DNA from: Halomonadaceae bacterium T82-2
GTDB taxonomy: Bacteria > Pseudomonadota > Gammaproteobacteria > Pseudomonadales > Halomonadaceae
Direction: 5' to 3'
Assembly (NCBI GenBank): GCA_001577635.1
Contig: LSBP01000031.1
Location: forward strand, 1 to 36,963
Length of the DNA stretch: 36,963 nucleotides
In this document: positions 33,460 to 36,963 of the stretch, one piece after another
Numbering within the stretch: the stretch's first letter is position 1
Layout of the letters: the number at the start of each line of letters is the position of its first letter
Notes under the pieces: generated by a model
Told to the model about the DNA's origin: nothing
Databases searched by the model: none
The model's input: the letters and a program-made list of their open reading frames with translations, nothing else
Program-made: the position numbers and the translations under genes

Positions 33460-34236
33460 ATGCCCAGATTCGCCGCCAACCTCAGCATGCTGTTCACCGA
33501 GGAGGACTTCTTCGACCGCTTCAAGGCCGCCGCGGACGCCGGCTTCAAGGGCGTCGAGTACCTCTTCCCCTACGATTACCCGGCCGCCGACATCAAGCAG
33601 CGGCTCGACGACAATGACCTGACTCAGGTGCTGTTCAACCTGCCAGCCGGCGACTGGGCCGCCGGCGAGCGCGGCATCGCCTGCCACCCGGATCGCGTCG
33701 AGGAATTCCGCGCCGGCGTCGACAGCGCCATCGAGTACGCCCGGGTACTCGGCAATACCCAGGTCAACTGCCTGGCCGGCATCCAGCCCGAGGGCGTCAG
33801 CGACGCCGACGCCCGCCGCACCCTGGTGGAGAACCTGCGCTTCGCCGCCGGCAAGCTCGCCGACGCCGGTATCCTGCTGATCGCCGAACCGATCAACACC
33901 CGCGACATCCCGGGCTTCTTCCTCAACCGCACCGAGCAGGCGCTGGCGCTGTTCGACGAGGTGGGAAGCCGAAACCTCGAGCTGCAGTACGACATCTATC
34001 ATATGCAGATCATGGAGGGGGACCTGGCGCCGACCATCGAGAAACATCTCGATCGCATCGCCCACGTGCAGCTGGCCGACAACCCGGGCCGCCACGAGCC
34101 GGGCACCGGCGAGATCAACTATCCGTTCCTGTTCGCCCACCTCGACCGGCTGGGCTACGACGGCTGGATCGGTTGCGAGTACAAGCCCAAGGCAGGTACC
34201 CAGGAGGGGCTGGGCTGGCTGGACGCCGTACGCTGA
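33460..34236 (+). CDS. hyi: Hydroxypyruvate isomerase
   Basis: 258 residues, equal to E. coli Hyi. TIM-barrel sugar-isomerase-like enzyme interconverting hydroxypyruvate and tartronate semialdehyde. Family markers: MPRFAANLSMLFTEEDFFDRF start, GFKGVEYLFPYDY, FNLPAGDWAAGERGIA and LLIAEPINTRDIPGFFL, with metal-binding acidic and His residues in QYDIYHMQIMEGD. GGAG lies eight bases before the ATG. It follows gcl, separated by copy B of the structured element. Confidence 0.96.
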   Translation: MPRFAANLSMLFTEEDFFDRFKAAADAGFKGVEYLFPYDYPAADIKQRLDDNDLTQVLFNLPAGDWAAGERGIACHPDRVEEFRAGVDSAIEYARVLGNTQVNCLAGIQPEGVSDADARRTLVENLRFAAGKLADAGILLIAEPINTRDIPGFFLNRTEQALALFDEVGSRNLELQYDIYHMQIMEGDLAPTIEKHLDRIAHVQLADNPGRHEPGTGEINYPFLFAHLDRLGYDGWIGCEYKPKAGTQEGLGWLDAVR

Positions 34237-34249
34237 AACGCTACTGCGC

Positions 34250-34340
34250 TCGGCATCTCGATCGCCGGCGGTGCTCGGAGTCCTCATGTACTGGAGTACA
34301 TTCCGGCTCCTCCGCGCCGGCGGCGACCGACCTGCCATCG
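34250..34340. repeat. REP-like palindromic element between hyi and glxR
   Basis: A centre ATGTACT-GG-AGTACAT (34286-34301) is flanked by further inverted pairs: CGGAG/CTCC arms and CGCCGGCG at 34263-34270 with CGCCGGCG at 34315-34322. The whole block could form a long branched hairpin. It is unlike elements A and B. Nothing else is visible in this 177-bp gap. Confidence 0.55.
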
Positions 34341-34413
34341 CTCGTAACGCGTTTCATGCCAGGAAAGATCAAGAGACGTTGCGACTCATCATGCTAGTGA
34401 CAGGAGAACAATC

Positions 34414-35298
34414 ATGAGCAAGATCGGTTTTATCGGCCTGGGCATCATGGGCCGTCCCATGGCGGGCCACCTGCTCGACGCCGGCCACGACCTGGTCACC
34501 GTCAAGCGCAACAAGCCGCTGGCCAGCGAGCTGGCCGACAAGGGCATGCAGGAGCTGGCCGACCCGAAGGCGGTCGCCGAGGCCTCCGAGGTGATCATCA
34601 CCATCGTTCCTGACACCCCGGATGTCGAAGAGGTGCTGTTCGGCGAGGGCGGGGTGATCGAGGGGCTCAAGCCCGGCACCCTGGTCATCGACATGAGCTC
34701 GATCGCCCCGCTGGCGACCCAGGAGTTTGCCAAGCGCATCGAGGCAGCCGGCGGCGAGTACGTCGATGCCCCGGTCTCCGGTGGCGAGGGTGGCGCGATT
34801 AACGCTGCGCTGACGATCATGGTCGGCGCCACTCAGGAGGGCTTCGCCCGCGCCGAGCCGCTGCTCGAGATCATGGGCAAGACCATCACCCATATCGGCG
34901 GTCACGGCGCCGGCCAGACCTGCAAGGTGGCCAACCAGATCGTCGTCGCGCTGACCATCGAAGCGGTTTCCGAAGGCCTGCTGTTTGCCTCGAAGGCCGG
35001 CGCCGACGTCGCCAAGGTGCGCGAGTCGCTGCTCGGCGGCCTGGCCCAGTCGAAGATCCTCGACGTCCACGGCGAGCGCATGATCAAGCGCACCTTCGAC
35101 CCGGGCTTCAAGATCAAGCTGCACCAGAAGGATCTCAACCTGGCACTGGAAGGCGCACGCAGCCTCAACCTGGCGCTGCCCGGTACCGCCAACGCCCAGC
35201 AGCTGTTCCAGGCCTGCGTCGGCCACGACGGCGCCGACTGGGACCACGCCGGCATGGTCCGGGCCCTCGAGGCGCTGGCCAACCACGAGATCGAGTGA
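34414..35298 (+). CDS. glxR: 2-hydroxy-3-oxopropionate (tartronate semialdehyde) reductase
   Basis: 294 residues. Beta-hydroxyacid dehydrogenase reducing tartronate semialdehyde to D-glycerate with NAD(P)H. The cofactor site GFIGLGIMGRPMAGHL is at 5-20, the substrate-binding DAPVSGGEGGA at 119-128 and the catalytic Lys171 in GQTCKVANQ. The length matches GlxR/GarR. AGGAGAACA precedes the ATG. It follows hyi and is followed by an intrinsic terminator. Confidence 0.96.
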   Translation: MSKIGFIGLGIMGRPMAGHLLDAGHDLVTVKRNKPLASELADKGMQELADPKAVAEASEVIITIVPDTPDVEEVLFGEGGVIEGLKPGTLVIDMSSIAPLATQEFAKRIEAAGGEYVDAPVSGGEGGAINAALTIMVGATQEGFARAEPLLEIMGKTITHIGGHGAGQTCKVANQIVVALTIEAVSEGLLFASKAGADVAKVRESLLGGLAQSKILDVHGERMIKRTFDPGFKIKLHQKDLNLALEGARSLNLALPGTANAQQLFQACVGHDGADWDHAGMVRALEALANHEIE

Positions 35299-35338
35299 TC
35301 CGCGCGGGCTCGTTGCCCGCGTTCCCTTCCCCTGGGTA

Positions 35339-35386
35339 CCCCGCCGCCGGCCTCTCGACACACCGGCCGGCAGGCGGGGCTTTTTT
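35339..35386 (+). terminator. Intrinsic terminator after glxR
   Basis: CCCCGCC (35339-35345) pairs with GGCGGGG (35373-35379), reinforced by inner CCGG pairs, and is followed by six T (35381-35386). It should end or reduce transcription before the glycerate kinase gene. Confidence 0.8.
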
Positions 35387-35400
35387 CACCGAATGCGCAC

Positions 35401-35424
35401 CCGCCGGGCCCTGGTGCCCGGCGG
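35401..35424 (+). other. 9-bp hairpin in the glycerate kinase leader
   Basis: CCGCCGGGC and GCCCGGCGG pair perfectly around a six-base loop, 15 bases after the glxR terminator and 62 bases before the next start. It could be a second terminator or leader structure. Confidence 0.45.
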
Positions 35425-35485
35425 CCCCGGTCGCCGCCTTCCGCGCCGGCCGGCTGCGACGCAATGCCCCCCGAGGAGGTCCGGC

Positions 35486-36826
35486 ATGACGGCGTTCACC
35501 CCCTTCGCCGACGAGGCGGCGACCCGCACCTGGCTGACCCGGCTGGCCGAGACGGCGATCGCCGCCGTTCATCCCGCCAGCCTGTTGCCCGACCGGCTGC
35601 CCGATCCGCCCCGCGGGCGCACCGTGGTGGTCGGTGCCGGCAAGGCCGCGGCGGCGATGGCCCGGGCGCTCGAACGCGCCTGGCAGGCCCGTTCCCGGGA
35701 TGCCGGCCGCGATGATCCACTCGACGGGCTGGTGGTCACCCGCCACGGGCATGGCGAGGCGTGCCGGCGTATCGAGGTGCTTGAAGCCTCGCACCCCATG
35801 CCCGACGCCCTCGGCGAGCAGGCCGCCGAGCGCATGCTCGCCGCGGTGGAGGCGCTCGGCGAGGACGACCTGGTGATCGCGCTGATCTCCGGCGGCGGCT
35901 CGGCGCTGATGACCCGGCCGGCGCCCGGGCTGACTCTGCGCCAGAAGCAGGCGCTCAACCACGAGCTGCTGAGAAGCGGCGCGCCGATCCGCGAGATCAA
36001 CACCGTGCGGCGTCACCTGTCGGCGATCAAGGGCGGGCGGCTCGCCGCGGCGGCGCACCCGGCACGGGTGATCACCTACCTGATCTCCGACGTGCCCGGC
36101 GACGAACCCTCGCTGATCGCCTCCGGCCCCACGCTGGCCGACGACTCCATGCCTGCCGACGCCCTGGCGATCCTCGAGCGACGCGGGATCGCCGTGCCCG
36201 ACAGTGTGCGCCGGCATCTGGTCAGCGACCAGAGCGCCCCGCGCCGCGACGACCCCGCCTTCGCCCGCGACGAGGCCGTGGTGCTGGCGCGGGCCGCCGA
36301 CGCCCTGGCCGCCGCCCGCGAACGCGCCGCACGCAGCGGCCTGGACGTGCGCGTGCTGGGCGACGACCTCGAGGGCGAGGCCCGCGATCTGGGGCGGGCG
36401 CAGGCGATGCTGGCGCTCAAGGCCCAGGGCGAATGTTGCCGCCCGCTGCTGATCCTCTCCGGCGGCGAGACCAGCGTCACCGTGCGTGGCGAGGGGCGCG
36501 GCGGGCGCAACGTCGAGTATCTGCTGGGGGTGTTCGACACCCTAAAGGGCGCCGAGGGCATCCATGCCCTGGCCATCGACACCGACGGCATCGACGGTTC
36601 CGAGGACAACGCCGGGGCGGTGATCGGACCCGGCCACTGGCAGCGCGCCCGCGAGGCACGGCTGTCGGCCGCCGACTACCTGGCGCGCAACGACGCCTAC
36701 AGCTTCTTCGCTGCGCTCGACGCGCTGATCGTCACCGGGCCGACGCGCACCAACGTCAACGATTTCCGCGCTCTCCTGGTAATGCCGCGCCGTGACGGGG
36801 AGGGAGTCATGGAGGAGACATTATGA
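35486..36826 (+). CDS. ttuD: Glycerate 2-kinase / hydroxypyruvate reductase-type (MOFRL family)
   Basis: 446 residues from ATG at 35486, with GAGGAGGT five bases upstream. The N-terminal domain begins [21 protein letters not shown] and has [38 protein letters not shown] and [17 protein letters not shown] are the signature of the TtuD/GckA family. The C-terminal MOFRL domain has [12 protein letters not shown] and GRGGRNVEY. It phosphorylates glycerate to 2-phosphoglycerate; some members were first described as hydroxypyruvate reductases. It overlaps the pyruvate kinase gene by four bases. Confidence 0.92.
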   Translation: MTAFTPFADEAATRTWLTRLAETAIAAVHPASLLPDRLPDPPRGRTVVVGAGKAAAAMARALERAWQARSRDAGRDDPLDGLVVTRHGHGEACRRIEVLEASHPMPDALGEQAAERMLAAVEALGEDDLVIALISGGGSALMTRPAPGLTLRQKQALNHELLRSGAPIREINTVRRHLSAIKGGRLAAAAHPARVITYLISDVPGDEPSLIASGPTLADDSMPADALAILERRGIAVPDSVRRHLVSDQSAPRRDDPAFARDEAVVLARAADALAAARERAARSGLDVRVLGDDLEGEARDLGRAQAMLALKAQGECCRPLLILSGGETSVTVRGEGRGGRNVEYLLGVFDTLKGAEGIHALAIDTDGIDGSEDNAGAVIGPGHWQRAREARLSAADYLARNDAYSFFAALDALIVTGPTRTNVNDFRALLVMPRRDGEGVMEETL

Positions 36827-36963
36827 TGCGTGTCAGCGAAGCCCGTCGCCACGCTCCCCTGCGCCGCACCAAGATCGTCGCCACCCTGGGCCCCGCCAGC
36901 GACCGCGAGGGCGTGCTCGACGCGATGATCACCGCCGGCGTCGACGTGGTACGCCTCAACTTC
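36823..36963 (+). CDS. pyk: Pyruvate kinase, N-terminal part (cut by window edge)
   Basis: 47 codons before the window ends. The ATG at 36823 overlaps the stop of the preceding gene (ATGA), with GGAGGA six bases upstream. [19 protein letters not shown] followed by [10 protein letters not shown] is the pyruvate kinase N terminus, including the first active-site region. It is coupled to the glycerate kinase, so 2-phosphoglycerate made from glyoxylate is taken, via enolase, to pyruvate. This resembles the ttuE gene of tartrate/glycerate clusters. Confidence 0.93.
   Translation, partial: MMRVSEARRHAPLRRTKIVATLGPASDREGVLDAMITAGVDVVRLNF

Overview
The window looks like chromosome of a high-GC gammaproteobacterium, most likely Halomonadaceae (Halomonas or a close relative). 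The main clues are the order yicC / rph / crc / pyrE, which is shared with Pseudomonas and its relatives, the trmL and rep neighbours, the strong G/C bias at third codon positions, and the protein sequences themselves. The assignment is inferred from content; no database was searched.

Layout. (1) 1-803: the 5' part of an IS481-family transposase gene, cut by the window edge. (2) 906-6848, minus strand: a complete copper-resistance operon copA-copB-copC-copD-copR-copS. Much of it (about 700-4900) is visibly less GC-rich than the rest and lies beside the IS, so it was probably acquired. (3) 7190-15545, plus strand: eight tightly coupled genes for a complex I-like membrane arm (nuoA, a NuoB-NuoD fusion, nuoH, J, K, L, M, N). 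It has no NADH module, no NuoI and no Fe-S ligands in the NuoB part. This is the most unusual system in the window. (4) 15706-18997: an SDR oxidoreductase, a LysR regulator and a divergent salicylate-hydroxylase-like flavoprotein. (5) 19038-26578: housekeeping genes (yicC with a DUF3883 nuclease-like partner, rph, crc, pyrE, a YfaZ-like porin, trmL, rep). (6) 26605-27430: a HepT/MntA toxin-antitoxin pair. (7) 27571-36963: a purine/allantoin to central metabolism cluster: allantoin racemase, PuuE allantoinase, ureidoglycine aminohydrolase AllE, ureidoglycolate lyase AllA, glyoxylate carboligase, hydroxypyruvate isomerase, tartronate semialdehyde reductase, glycerate kinase and the start of pyruvate kinase.

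How it fits together. Allantoin is racemised, opened and broken down to glyoxylate. Gcl joins two glyoxylates to tartronate semialdehyde, and GlxR, the glycerate kinase and pyruvate kinase carry it to pyruvate. Allantoate amidohydrolase (AllC) is not in the window. Regulation is partly readable: two TGTATACA palindromes lie between hpxA and puuE, an IclR/AllR-like palindrome overlaps a TTGACA box before gcl, and AACAACAA motifs like those bound by Hfq-Crc precede the ribosome sites of puuE and gcl. Crc itself is encoded about 6 kb away.

The best candidates for something undescribed are the metal-free complex I-like operon and a three-stem intergenic element present twice (30510-30619 and 33303-33397), whose stems differ in sequence but keep their pairing. 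No tRNA, rRNA or CRISPR array was seen.
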